DNA of 38,145 bases from an uncultured Prevotellaceae bacterium (GTDB taxonomy: Bacteria > Bacteroidota > Bacteroidia > Bacteroidales > Bacteroidaceae). The stretch spans positions 1 to 38,145 of the forward strand of contig CAMVLT010000035.1 in the NCBI GenBank assembly GCA_947168395.1, given 5' to 3'. The notes beneath the pieces are model-generated. The model worked only from the letters and a program-made list of their open reading frames with translations, had not been told where the DNA came from and did not search any database. Position 1 is the stretch's first letter, and the number at the start of each line of letters is the position of its first letter. Shown in pieces: positions 25,176 through 34,447 of the stretch. The position numbers and the translations under genes were made by a program.

Positions 25176-27248
25176 ATGAAGACAAATAGCATAAAGAAAT
25201 TCATAGTGAAAGGGCTGGCGGGCTGTGCTGTGGCCGCCGCCATCGCTCCGTTAGCTTCTTGTAAGGAGGAGATTGACGAGTCGAACCTCTACACGTTCAC
25301 TGGCGAGACCATCGAGGACTATCTTAAGAACCGCGATGAGCAGTTCAGTTCGTTCAATTACATTCTCTCGCGCATCGGCTACGACAAGATCCTGTCGGCC
25401 TACGGCACCTACACCTGCTTCGCGCCGGGCAACGAGGCCGTGGCCGAATATATCGACAGCCTTTACGACGACCCTGTGAACAAGGAGCTGCCCCACAACG
25501 GCATGACGACCCGCGGACTGGAAGGACTGACTGACTCGCTCTGCAACGATATTGCGCTGTTCCACCTCCTCGCCACCAAGGTGATGGGTGTGAACATGGG
25601 CAACGGCATGACCATCAAGACCCTCCTGGGACGCGACATCAACACCTCCATCGACTCACAGTCGGGAGCATTGCTCGTGAGCCGCAGCTCGAAAGTCACC
25701 AGTATGGACAACGAACTGGAGAACGGTGTGCTCCACGAGATTGACCACGTGATAACCCGTTCGAACATGCTTATTGCTGGTGAGATGGGCAACCAGGAGT
25801 CAGGCTACGACCTCTTTACCCAGGCATTGAAGCTGACCGGTCTGGCTGACTCGTTGTCGAACATCAGCACTACCGACTTCGACAAGGTTGATAATCACAA
25901 GAACTTCTATGTTCCCAAGAAGTGCGAACTGGGATATACCATCTTTGCCGAGACCGACGACGTGTTCGCAGCTCATGGCATTCACACCATCGACGACCTG
26001 AAGGCCTACGCCGACAGCGTCTACGGTCACTGTGCTGACCCGGGTTCAGGCTGGTATGACTACGCTCGCAACAACCACATCCAGGTCAGTACGGGCAATG
26101 ACTACAAGAACCCGTGGAACACGCTGAGCATGTTCATGCGCTACCACATTCTTGACTACAAGATAGCCTACAACGACCTGGTGCGCAAGTGCAACGAGGT
26201 GAGCAAGGTGACGGCTGTGGAATACTACGAGACCATGCTGCCCTACACCTTATTAAAGATTACGCGCAACAGCAACAAGTTCAGAATCAATCGCTGGGTG
26301 GCCAACAGCTCGCTCACCGACATGGTGGCCGAACTGGGTACGGCAGCCATGCACCCGGTACTGTACGACGGCATCGAGCTGGTGGGCTTCAAGGGACAGG
26401 TAGCCGCCATCAACGGTTACATCCATCCCATGCTCGACATGCTGGCCTACGAGGAGCGCGTGCCTAAGGGCGTGCTTAACGAGCGCATCCGTATGGACGA
26501 CACCGTGCTCTTCGGCGAGATGATGTCCAACTCGTTCCGGGGCATTACCACCGCCCAGGTGAAGGCCCTCAACGGCGGCAAGAGCGGCTCCGACGGCCGT
26601 CACAGCGGCTGCGACTATATCCGCATACCGCCGCGCTTCTTCAAGTACATGTCCATCTACAATGGCGACGACACTCGTTTCTACTATTTCGCCCACACCG
26701 ACGACGGATGGAGTAACTACCAGTGGGACGAGTTCAACTGCATGGGCAATTACGACTTCGCGTTCCGCCTGCCGCCCGTGCCCGACGGCACTTACGAGCT
26801 GCGCATCGGCTACACGACGGAGACCGTGCGAGGCATGTTGCAATTCTACTTAGGCAGCAGTTCCGACCTCTCGACGATGAAGGCCATCGACATTCCTGTC
26901 GACATGCGCATCATCCCTGCCAACAACGCCGACCTGACACCTGACGTCTATACGGGCTGGTGTAACTGGAACCGACTGGACGACCGTGGCGTGGAGAGCG
27001 ATGCCAACATGCGCAACTTGGGTTATATGCGCGGACCGTTGTTCTACACCTTCCAGAGCAACCCCGCCCGCAGCCATCCACAGGACCTGCGCCGCATCAT
27101 CACCAAGCAGGAGTTCAAGCAGGGCGACTACTGGCTGCGCTGCAAGAGTGTGATTGAGAACCCGCAGGGAGAGTTCCACCTCGACTACATCGAGTTCTGC
27201 CCCGAGAACGTCTACAACAACACCCGCTATGCGGAAGACATGTACTAA
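25176..27248 (+). CDS. FAS1-domain surface lipoprotein with C-terminal beta domain
   Basis: This encodes 690 aa. The signal peptide ends LASC (Cys29) followed by KEEIDE, an acidic surface-export-like tail. FAS1 hallmark segments occur at YTCFAPGNEAV (about 79) and YTIFAETDDVF (about 254), so two FAS1 domains are likely. From about residue 480 the protein changes to an aromatic- and Gly-rich beta region (FYYFAHTDDGW, YELRIGYTTE) of the type seen in carbohydrate- or ligand-binding beta sandwiches. The domain is not recognised precisely. It may act as an accessory ligand-binding lipoprotein of the adjacent SusCD complexes, like SusE/SusF. This is inference from position and lipidation. Confidence 0.82.
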   Translation: MKTNSIKKFIVKGLAGCAVAAAIAPLASCKEEIDESNLYTFTGETIEDYLKNRDEQFSSFNYILSRIGYDKILSAYGTYTCFAPGNEAVAEYIDSLYDDPVNKELPHNGMTTRGLEGLTDSLCNDIALFHLLATKVMGVNMGNGMTIKTLLGRDINTSIDSQSGALLVSRSSKVTSMDNELENGVLHEIDHVITRSNMLIAGEMGNQESGYDLFTQALKLTGLADSLSNISTTDFDKVDNHKNFYVPKKCELGYTIFAETDDVFAAHGIHTIDDLKAYADSVYGHCADPGSGWYDYARNNHIQVSTGNDYKNPWNTLSMFMRYHILDYKIAYNDLVRKCNEVSKVTAVEYYETMLPYTLLKITRNSNKFRINRWVANSSLTDMVAELGTAAMHPVLYDGIELVGFKGQVAAINGYIHPMLDMLAYEERVPKGVLNERIRMDDTVLFGEMMSNSFRGITTAQVKALNGGKSGSDGRHSGCDYIRIPPRFFKYMSIYNGDDTRFYYFAHTDDGWSNYQWDEFNCMGNYDFAFRLPPVPDGTYELRIGYTTETVRGMLQFYLGSSSDLSTMKAIDIPVDMRIIPANNADLTPDVYTGWCNWNRLDDRGVESDANMRNLGYMRGPLFYTFQSNPARSHPQDLRRIITKQEFKQGDYWLRCKSVIENPQGEFHLDYIEFCPENVYNNTRYAEDMY

Positions 27249-27257
27249 TAAAGAACT

Positions 27258-29012
27258 ATGAAGATTATGAAAACAATGAAGTATATATATAGAAGGTGGG
27301 CCGGTTCGCTGTGCTGTGGTGCTGCCGCAGCCCTCGCCCTTGTCTCCTGTGCCGACTGGGACGACCACTACGACGCCGACACGGCATTGCTCGATACGCA
27401 GAATGCCACCATCTGGCAGAATATTGAGAAGAACGGCAACCTGTCGCAGTTTGCCTCGCTGCTGAAGAAGACGGGCTACGATGCCATACTCGACGCTTCC
27501 CAGACCTTCACCGTCTGGGCACCCGTCGACGGCAGTTTCGACTTCGAGACCGTTTCTGCCCTGAGCAACGACCGTCTGAAGAAGGAGTTTATCGAGAACC
27601 ATATTGCCCGCAACAACTATCCGGCCTCCGGAGCCATGAACCTGCGCATCTATACGATGAACGAGAAGATGATGCGCTTCGGCGGTACGGGCGGCTACAG
27701 CATCCAGGGGGTCGGTGTCGACCGTGCCAACCTGGCAGCCGGCAATGGTACCATCCATACGCTTAACGGCAAGATTCCGTTCATGCAGAACATCTACGAG
27801 TCGCTCAACAACTATCAGTTCCCCATCGACTCCGTCAGCACGTACTTCCACAGCTATGACGTGAAGAAGCTGAACGAGCAGAAGAGTGTACAGGGACCGA
27901 CGCTGAACGGCGAGATTACCTATCTCGACTCTATCTTCGACGAACACAACGACCTGTTCATACGCTATCAGGCCCTGATCAACCGTGAGGACAGTAACTA
28001 CTCGATGCTGGTTCCCACCAACGAAGCCTGGCTGAAGGCCAAGACTCAGGTGCAGAAGTACTTCCACTATCTGCCCTCGTTCGAATTCATGGAGAATACG
28101 TCGACCGGTACCGACAAGAAGAAGGTGACGGTCAACATCAAGGACGTGAAGTATCTGCAGGACTCTGTGGTCAACATGATGCTGACGGGCTATCTGTTCT
28201 ACAACAACAACCTGTACGACAATACCAAGCTGAACAAGCTGCAGACCGGCGAACCCCTACGCTGCGACTCTCTCTATGGCACGACCCTGTCGAAGGTTTA
28301 TTCCGAAGATGCTGCCCGCCTGTTTGAGAACGCCCTCCGGGTTGACAAGAGCAACGGTTGCATCTGGGTTACCGACAGCCTGCGTATGCGTCCTTGGACG
28401 GTATGGAACCCCGAGCTGATTCTGCAGGCCGAGAATACTGTTTTTCAGTCCAGCCTGGTTAATGTGGCCGACCAGCCCCAGCGCGTCTATGTGGTTCCCG
28501 GCACCCAGAATCCGGAGGTCACCGGCCATCTGTCTGCCAACAGCTACATCGAGGTGCAGCCTGTCAGCCAGAGCACGAATCCCGGTATTGTGTTCTACCT
28601 TCCCGGTGTGCGCTCCACCACTTACAGTATCTACATCGTGACGGTGCCTGCCAACATCGTGAGCAACAACTACACTACGAAGCCCAGCCGCTTCAAGGTG
28701 TCGTTAGGCTATGCCAATGAGCAAGGTAAGAACGAGGACGGCGACAGCAAGTGGACGGTTGAGAGTCAGTTCGTCAGTGATTCCGTACAGATTGACACCA
28801 TCTATCTGGGCGACTTCACCTTCCCGATGGCCTACGCGGGAACGGGTAACTACTATCCCTACATGCGTATCAACAGCTCGGTAACGTCGCGTGAGCGTGC
28901 TAACTTCGACCGCACCCTGCGCATCGACTGTATCATCCTGCGTCCGAAGGAGCTCGACGACTATCTCAAGGAGCATCCCGACTACGAATATGACCGTGGA
29001 ATTGACAATTGA
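27258..29012 (+). CDS. third FAS1-domain surface lipoprotein
   Basis: This encodes 584 aa with a signal peptide ending LVSC (Cys31) and then ADWDDHYDAD. Its upstream part (SLCCGAAAAL) resembles the signal peptides of the two SusD proteins. FAS1 hallmarks are at FTVWAPVDGSF (about 83) and YSMLVPTNEAW (about 248). The C-terminal ~200 residues are beta-rich (YSIYIVTVPANIV, IYLGDFTFPM), similar in layout to the preceding protein. The last residues Ile-Asp-Asn and the stop are formed by heptad units. It follows the previous gene by 9 nt and precedes the second SusC by 18 nt. Confidence 0.82.
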   Translation: MKIMKTMKYIYRRWAGSLCCGAAAALALVSCADWDDHYDADTALLDTQNATIWQNIEKNGNLSQFASLLKKTGYDAILDASQTFTVWAPVDGSFDFETVSALSNDRLKKEFIENHIARNNYPASGAMNLRIYTMNEKMMRFGGTGGYSIQGVGVDRANLAAGNGTIHTLNGKIPFMQNIYESLNNYQFPIDSVSTYFHSYDVKKLNEQKSVQGPTLNGEITYLDSIFDEHNDLFIRYQALINREDSNYSMLVPTNEAWLKAKTQVQKYFHYLPSFEFMENTSTGTDKKKVTVNIKDVKYLQDSVVNMMLTGYLFYNNNLYDNTKLNKLQTGEPLRCDSLYGTTLSKVYSEDAARLFENALRVDKSNGCIWVTDSLRMRPWTVWNPELILQAENTVFQSSLVNVADQPQRVYVVPGTQNPEVTGHLSANSYIEVQPVSQSTNPGIVFYLPGVRSTTYSIYIVTVPANIVSNNYTTKPSRFKVSLGYANEQGKNEDGDSKWTVESQFVSDSVQIDTIYLGDFTFPMAYAGTGNYYPYMRINSSVTSRERANFDRTLRIDCIILRPKELDDYLKEHPDYEYDRGIDN

Positions 29013-29020
29013 TAATAAAA
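29000..29020 (+). repeat. heptad junction between the third FAS1 gene and susC2
   Basis: AATTGAC, AATTGAT and a degenerate AATAAAA cover the stop codon (29010-29012). Confidence 0.6.
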
Positions 29021-29030
29021 GACTACGAAT

Positions 29031-32000
29031 ATGAAACGATTAAGCATTCTGATATTTTCGCTTTTTAGTGTTTTAGTTTCCACGACGGTCTATGCCCAGG
29101 ACGACGATGCAGTCGACGACGAGACAGTGGCCGCTGTGAAGAAAAAGCCGACGGTGAAAGTGCCTACCTATCCTATGATGGAGGTGAAGGGCGTTTGCGT
29201 CGATGCCGTCACCAAGCAGCCCTTGGCCGGTATCATGGTTCAGGCGCTCAACGATAAGAACTATACGGCTATGACCGAGGACAACGGTGAGTTTGTCATC
29301 AAGGTGCCGACGTTCGCCACCGCCCTCTATATCCATGCTCCTGAGTATCTCAGCCAGCATGTGGGCCTGGGTGAGCAGGGTTCCGTCATCCGTGTGGAGT
29401 TGCTGAGCGACTCGTTCCTGCCTATGTACGACAAGACGAGCCACGTAGGCTCATCGGCAACGGTGAGTGTGAAGAACACCACGTCGCAGACGGTAGAGAC
29501 CGACATGGAGAACCGGTTAGGTGCCGACGTGCGCAGCATCAGCCGCTCGGGTGGCCCCGGCTACGGAGCAGCCATGTTCGTGCGCGGTCTTACCTCGCTG
29601 AATGCCAATGCCCAGCCGCTGATTGTCGTTGACGGCATTGTGCAGGACATGCAGCAGACGCGCAGCTCGTTGCACTATGGTGACTACAACAACCTGCTGC
29701 TGAATATCAATCCCGAGGACATCGAGAAGGTGACCGTCATGAAGAACGCCACCGCACTCTACGGCGCCAAGGGTGCCGCCGGTGTCATCCTTATCGAGAC
29801 CAAGCGCGGCCACAGCCTGGCCACCCGCATCGATGCCAACATCGGCATTGGTGTCAACCTCGTACCCCGCACGCCGGATATGATGGATGCAGCGCAGTAT
29901 CGCATCTATGCCTCCGAGATGTTGGGTACCTATCCTGAGATTTCGGAATATACCGACCCTGAGACGTTCAAGTTCCTGAACGACGACCCCTCGAAGTACT
30001 ACTATACCAAGTACCACAACGCCACCGACTGGAAGAAGGAGGTCTACCACACGTCCCTCAACCAGAACTACAACATCAATGTGCAGGGTGGCGACGACGT
30101 GGGTATGTACAACCTGTCGTTAGGTTACACCGACGGTCAGAGCACCGCCCGCGAGAACGGCTTCAACCGTCTGAACGTGCGCTTCAATACCGACATCAAC
30201 GTCATCAGCCGACTGACCACCCGCTTCGACATGTCGTACACCAAGGTCAATCGCGACGTGTTCGACAACGGCGCTCCTGAAAGCCTGCTGACGGGTACCA
30301 TTTCGTCGCCTACGTTCCTGGCACTTGTCAAGTCGCCGTTCCTGAATCCATATACCTATAATAATGTTACGGGCAACCTGTCGTCAACGCTGTCGGAAGC
30401 CGACGACTACCTGACGGTGCTCGACCAGGATCTCACCCTCGGTAACCCTACTGCCCTTCTTGCCAATGGTAACGCCATCAACAAGAACCGTGTTGAGACT
30501 ACTCACTTCAACACCGTGATAGCTCCGCGTTACGAGTTCTCCAACGAGCTGAGCCTGACGGGTGTGTTCAGCTACACGCTCGACCGTGTGTCGCAGCGCT
30601 ACTACCGTCCGAAGAACGGTATGCCCACCTTCCTCATCGAGGGATTGGGTCGTGTGCAGAATATGGCTAAGTCCATGTTCTCCAAGGAGACCAGTGTCGT
30701 CGGTGACCTGCGCCTGCAGTGGACCAAGCAGCTGCGCGAGCACTTCGTCGATGTCTACGGTGGTGTACGCTACACCTCGTTCGCCTTCGACGACAACCAG
30801 CCCGAGGGTCAGTATCAGTCGGCCGGTAACGACAAGACGCCTAACATCTCGACCAGCATGGACTTCGTCGATGCCACGGGTGCCGACGACGAGTGGCGCT
30901 CTATGACCTGGTACGCCAACGTCGACTACAACTACCGCAACCGCTACTTCGCACAGCTGTCGTTCTCGCTCGAGACCTGCAGCCGCTTCGGTAAGGAGGC
31001 TGAGGGCGGCATCGGCATCGGCGGCGTGAAGTGGGGCATGTTCCCGAGCCTACAGTTAGGCTGGGTGCTCACCAACGAGTCGTGGTTCCCCAAGAACACG
31101 GGCATCAACTATCTGCTGGTGAAAGCCGGTTACGACATCAGCGGCAATGACGACATCTCCAACTATGCTGCCCGCACGTCGTTCAGCGTGGCCAAGTATC
31201 TTTATAAGTCTACCGCCGCCGTGCTCGACAACATCGGCAACGAGCGTATCACGTGGGAGCAGACGGGTAAGCTGAACCTCGGACTGAAGGCTTACATGCT
31301 GAACAACCGCTTAGGCATCGACTTCGACTTCTATATGAACCACACCAAGAACCTGCTCACGCTGAAGCAGTTCGACAATCCCGTAGCCGGTATCACTAAT
31401 TACTGGAGCAACGGCGGTTCGCTCGACAATCAGGGCTTCGAGGTGACGCTGACGGCCAAGCCCATCGTCATGAGCCAATTCAACGTCGAAGTGGGTGTCA
31501 GCGCAGGCCACTATAAGAATAAGGTGAAGTCGCTGCCCAACGATTCGAAGATTTACGTTGACGGACAGCAGACGGCTCAAGGCTACGTCTCCAGCATCTA
31601 CGGCATCGACAACATCGCTACCATCGTGGGGCAGCCAGCAGGCGTGTTCTACGGCTACAAGACCGACGGTGTGCTGGCTTCCGACCAGGAAGCCCTTGCT
31701 GCCGGTAAGGGTGGCTACCTCTACCTGACCGATGCCACCGGTGCACACCAGTACTTCAAGGCCGGCGACATGCGCTTTGTCGACATCAACGGCGACGGCG
31801 AAATCAGCGAAGCCGACAAGACCATCATCGGCGACCCCAACCCCGACGTCTATGGTAACATCTTTGCCAACGTCAAGTGGAAGAACCTGTCACTCCACGT
31901 CGGCTTCAACTACTCACTCGGCAACGACATTTACAACTATCAGCGTTCGCTCCTGGAGAGTGGTTCCAACTTCTACAACCAGACGACGGCCATGACCAAC

Positions 32001-32330
32001 CGCTGGCGTGCCGAGGGACAGCAGACCAGCATTCCACGTGCCGCTTACGACGACCCCATGGGCAACTCTCGCTTCAGCGACCGATGGATTGAGAATGGTT
32101 CCTACCTGCGGCTGAAGACCGTCAACCTCACCTACCGCGTGCCTGTCAGCTACTCATGGCTGCAGGGCCTGAGCGTATGGGCCGAGGCCAACAACCTGCT
32201 GACCATCACCCGCTACTTGGGTAATGATCCCGAGACTTCCGTATCCAACGCCGTGCTCTACCAGGGCATCGACGCCGGAAACGTAGCCCTCGGCCGTACC
32301 TTCACCCTCGGACTTAAGATTAACCTGTAA
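29031..32330 (+). CDS. second SusC/RagA-family TonB-dependent transporter
   Basis: This encodes 1099 aa. A signal peptide ends VYAQ, then comes an unusual charged linker (DDDAVDDETVAAVKKKPTV), a carboxypeptidase-regulatory-like domain (KGVCVDAVTKQPLAGIMVQA), a plug with AMFVRGLTSLNANAQPLIVV and VMKNATALYGAKGAAGVILI, and a beta barrel. The plug motifs are more divergent than in the first SusC (MENRLGADV replaces the usual DALQG-type motif). It may therefore recognise a different ligand or partner. No start ambiguity was noted. Confidence 0.94.
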   Translation: MKRLSILIFSLFSVLVSTTVYAQDDDAVDDETVAAVKKKPTVKVPTYPMMEVKGVCVDAVTKQPLAGIMVQALNDKNYTAMTEDNGEFVIKVPTFATALYIHAPEYLSQHVGLGEQGSVIRVELLSDSFLPMYDKTSHVGSSATVSVKNTTSQTVETDMENRLGADVRSISRSGGPGYGAAMFVRGLTSLNANAQPLIVVDGIVQDMQQTRSSLHYGDYNNLLLNINPEDIEKVTVMKNATALYGAKGAAGVILIETKRGHSLATRIDANIGIGVNLVPRTPDMMDAAQYRIYASEMLGTYPEISEYTDPETFKFLNDDPSKYYYTKYHNATDWKKEVYHTSLNQNYNINVQGGDDVGMYNLSLGYTDGQSTARENGFNRLNVRFNTDINVISRLTTRFDMSYTKVNRDVFDNGAPESLLTGTISSPTFLALVKSPFLNPYTYNNVTGNLSSTLSEADDYLTVLDQDLTLGNPTALLANGNAINKNRVETTHFNTVIAPRYEFSNELSLTGVFSYTLDRVSQRYYRPKNGMPTFLIEGLGRVQNMAKSMFSKETSVVGDLRLQWTKQLREHFVDVYGGVRYTSFAFDDNQPEGQYQSAGNDKTPNISTSMDFVDATGADDEWRSMTWYANVDYNYRNRYFAQLSFSLETCSRFGKEAEGGIGIGGVKWGMFPSLQLGWVLTNESWFPKNTGINYLLVKAGYDISGNDDISNYAARTSFSVAKYLYKSTAAVLDNIGNERITWEQTGKLNLGLKAYMLNNRLGIDFDFYMNHTKNLLTLKQFDNPVAGITNYWSNGGSLDNQGFEVTLTAKPIVMSQFNVEVGVSAGHYKNKVKSLPNDSKIYVDGQQTAQGYVSSIYGIDNIATIVGQPAGVFYGYKTDGVLASDQEALAAGKGGYLYLTDATGAHQYFKAGDMRFVDINGDGEISEADKTIIGDPNPDVYGNIFANVKWKNLSLHVGFNYSLGNDIYNYQRSLLESGSNFYNQTTAMTNRWRAEGQQTSIPRAAYDDPMGNSRFSDRWIENGSYLRLKTVNLTYRVPVSYSWLQGLSVWAEANNLLTITRYLGNDPETSVSNAVLYQGIDAGNVALGRTFTLGLKINL

Positions 32331-32342
32331 ACATTGAACGTT

Positions 32343-34208
32343 ATGAATTGCAAAACAATAAAGCACCTGTTTTTAGCTGGTCTGCTATGCTGCGGCTCCG
32401 CCGCAGCCCTCACCGCCTGCGAGGACATGTTCGAGACCGACAGCGACCGCCAGATTTTCGACCCGGCACTCGACCAGAAGACCGACTCCATGTTCTACAC
32501 CCTCGGTATACTGAAGGGACTGCAGCAGTTGGCCGACCAGTACGTCATGACTGGCGAGATGCGTGGTGACTTGACCGCCACCAACTGCTACACCGAGACC
32601 GACCTGCGACGCCTGGCCGACTTCACCGCCGACGCCACCAACAAGTACGACTCGGCCTACCTCTACTACCGCGTCATCAACAACTGCAACTACTTCATCG
32701 CCCACCGCGACACCTCGCTCCGTACCGGTAGCCGCATGGTGGCCATCCCCGAGTATGCCGAGGCTTTGGCCGTCCGTGCATGGGCTTACATGCAGCTGGC
32801 CAAGAACTACGGCGAGGTGCCATTCTACACCACCCCGCTCGTCAGCATCGGCGAGGCCGACAGCCAGCACGAGATGAAGGACATGCAGGGCATCTGCGAC
32901 GCCCTGGCTCCTGAAATGATGAAGTTCAGCGGCACGCCCGTGCCCACCTACGGCAGCGTCTCGGCTGGCGTGCTCAACAGCAGCGACAGCGACAATCCGC
33001 AGGAGAAGAACGTTGAGTCGAACCTTGCCATGCTGCCCATCGATGTCGTCCTCGGCGACCTCTTCCTCGAGACCCATCAGTACGAGCAGGCTGCACGCTA
33101 CTACTTCAACTACCTGCGCACCACCAACTGCGTGCTGGAGGAAGCATGGATTGACCCAACCGAGAGCTGGATTTACCGAATACTGAACGACAAGATGCCA
33201 TCAGCCATCAGCATGGTCTTCAACGGGTTTCAGTGGGGGCGCATCTTCAACGTCAACAGCAGTTCCGACATCATCACCTACATTCCCATGGCCGCCAACA
33301 TGCTGCGCGGCTGCGTCACCGAGCTGCCCCGTTACTTCGGCTACGATTTCTACAGCACCACCGGCGGTACTGCCTCTTCTACTGAGCGCTACCTCTTGGA
33401 GCGGCAGATTGATGCCTCCGATGCCTACGTGACGCTCAGCGACAACCAGGAATACTACTACACGCCCACCGCTGCATCAGGCGGCTCCACCGTCGTGCGC
33501 ACAGCCGAATTGGGCGACCTGCGTCGTTACTACACCATGTATCCCGTGCTCAAGAACGACTCCTCGTTCTCCGTCATGCGTAAGTTCAACAGCGCCAACA
33601 TTCCCATCTACCGTGCCGCCACCGTCTATCTGCGACTGGCCGAGGCCATCAACCGCATGGGCTATCCCGATGCTGCCTTTGCCATCCTCAAGGACGGTAT
33701 CAACGACGACCTGCTCACCTATGTGAAGACGGGCGAGGAAGAGGACGACCTGGAAGCAGGACGCTACATCAACCCCGAGACGGCCACCATGCTCCAGACT
33801 ACCATTCCTTTCCTATCGGCTGAGAACGTCCAGACGTTTGAGGAGAACTGGGGCATACATAGTCGTGGCACTTACTTCACCCGTGGTGCCTTCTCGCCCT
33901 ACCAGTTCAACACCATCGTCGGCCGCAAGCTCGAAGAACTCAATGCTCAATCGTCAGTGTTCAATGGTCAATGGACTAAGGCCGACACCATCGATGCCGT
34001 CGAGGACATCATCTGCGACGAGATGGCACTGGAGCTGGCCTTCGAGGGAAGCCGCTTCGGCGACCTCACCCGCATAGCCCGCCACAAGAACCGTGCCGGA
34101 CTTCGCGGTGGCGACTACGGCAGCCGCTGGCTGGCCAGCAAACTGGCCTACAAGCATCCCGCCGTCTCGCTGCTCGAGGAGCGCAACTGGTACCTGCCCA
34201 TGAAGTAA
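32343..34208 (+). CDS. second SusD/RagB-family surface lipoprotein
   Basis: This encodes 621 aa with lipobox LTAC (Cys26). The SusD-type N-terminus CEDMFETDSDRQIFDPALDQ is followed by helical repeats and a C-terminal signature (CDEMALELAFEGSRFGDLTRIA). It pairs with the second SusC, which ends 12 nt upstream. The spacer is a heptad remnant (ACATTGAACGTT) that leads into the start codon. Residues around 534-545 (NAQSSVFNGQW) are encoded by five degenerate heptads, inserted in a loop before the conserved C-terminal segment. The operon appears to end here at a long inverted repeat. Confidence 0.93.
   Translation: MNCKTIKHLFLAGLLCCGSAAALTACEDMFETDSDRQIFDPALDQKTDSMFYTLGILKGLQQLADQYVMTGEMRGDLTATNCYTETDLRRLADFTADATNKYDSAYLYYRVINNCNYFIAHRDTSLRTGSRMVAIPEYAEALAVRAWAYMQLAKNYGEVPFYTTPLVSIGEADSQHEMKDMQGICDALAPEMMKFSGTPVPTYGSVSAGVLNSSDSDNPQEKNVESNLAMLPIDVVLGDLFLETHQYEQAARYYFNYLRTTNCVLEEAWIDPTESWIYRILNDKMPSAISMVFNGFQWGRIFNVNSSSDIITYIPMAANMLRGCVTELPRYFGYDFYSTTGGTASSTERYLLERQIDASDAYVTLSDNQEYYYTPTAASGGSTVVRTAELGDLRRYYTMYPVLKNDSSFSVMRKFNSANIPIYRAATVYLRLAEAINRMGYPDAAFAILKDGINDDLLTYVKTGEEEDDLEAGRYINPETATMLQTTIPFLSAENVQTFEENWGIHSRGTYFTRGAFSPYQFNTIVGRKLEELNAQSSVFNGQWTKADTIDAVEDIICDEMALELAFEGSRFGDLTRIARHKNRAGLRGGDYGSRWLASKLAYKHPAVSLLEERNWYLPMK
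33941..33975 (+). repeat. heptad array inside susD2
   Basis: Five units in exact 7-nt register (CAATGCT, CAATCGT, CAGTGTT, CAATGGT, CAATGGA) are translated in frame and open in all frames of the coding strand. Confidence 0.8.
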
Positions 34209-34213
34209 ACCTA

Positions 34214-34301
34214 TTCGCCACAGAGCCACAGAGGACACAGAGTTCCTTCATCATGCTGATGAGCCGGAATCTCTCTGTGTCCTCTGTTTCTTTGTGGTGA
34301 A
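34214..34301. repeat. 29-bp inverted repeat after the SusCD operon
   Basis: Arms 34214-34242 and 34273-34301 match at about 25 of 29 positions with a 30-nt loop. Each arm consists of CACAGAG-type sub-repeats with about 8-nt period. It begins 6 nt after the susD2 stop and may act as the operon's transcript end, although no T-run follows. Confidence 0.8.
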
Positions 34302-34377
34302 GACATGGAATAATCTTACGATAATCGGCTTGGCTCGTGAAAAATGGTTAAATTATATGCCTTGGAGAGGGATAATG

Positions 34378-34423
34378 TTGCTGAGTTCGGGAGAATTATG
34401 TAATTTTGCATTATGTAATTTTG
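34378..34423 (+). promoter_or_regulatory. promoter with duplicated -7 box
   Basis: TTG at 34378-34380 and TAATTTTG at 34401-34408 are 20 nt apart. The 15-nt unit carrying the -7 box is repeated in tandem, giving a second TAATTTTG at 34416-34423, before the ATPase start at 34448. Confidence 0.55.
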
Positions 34424-34447
34424 CATAATGTTGTTAACTGCCAAGAA

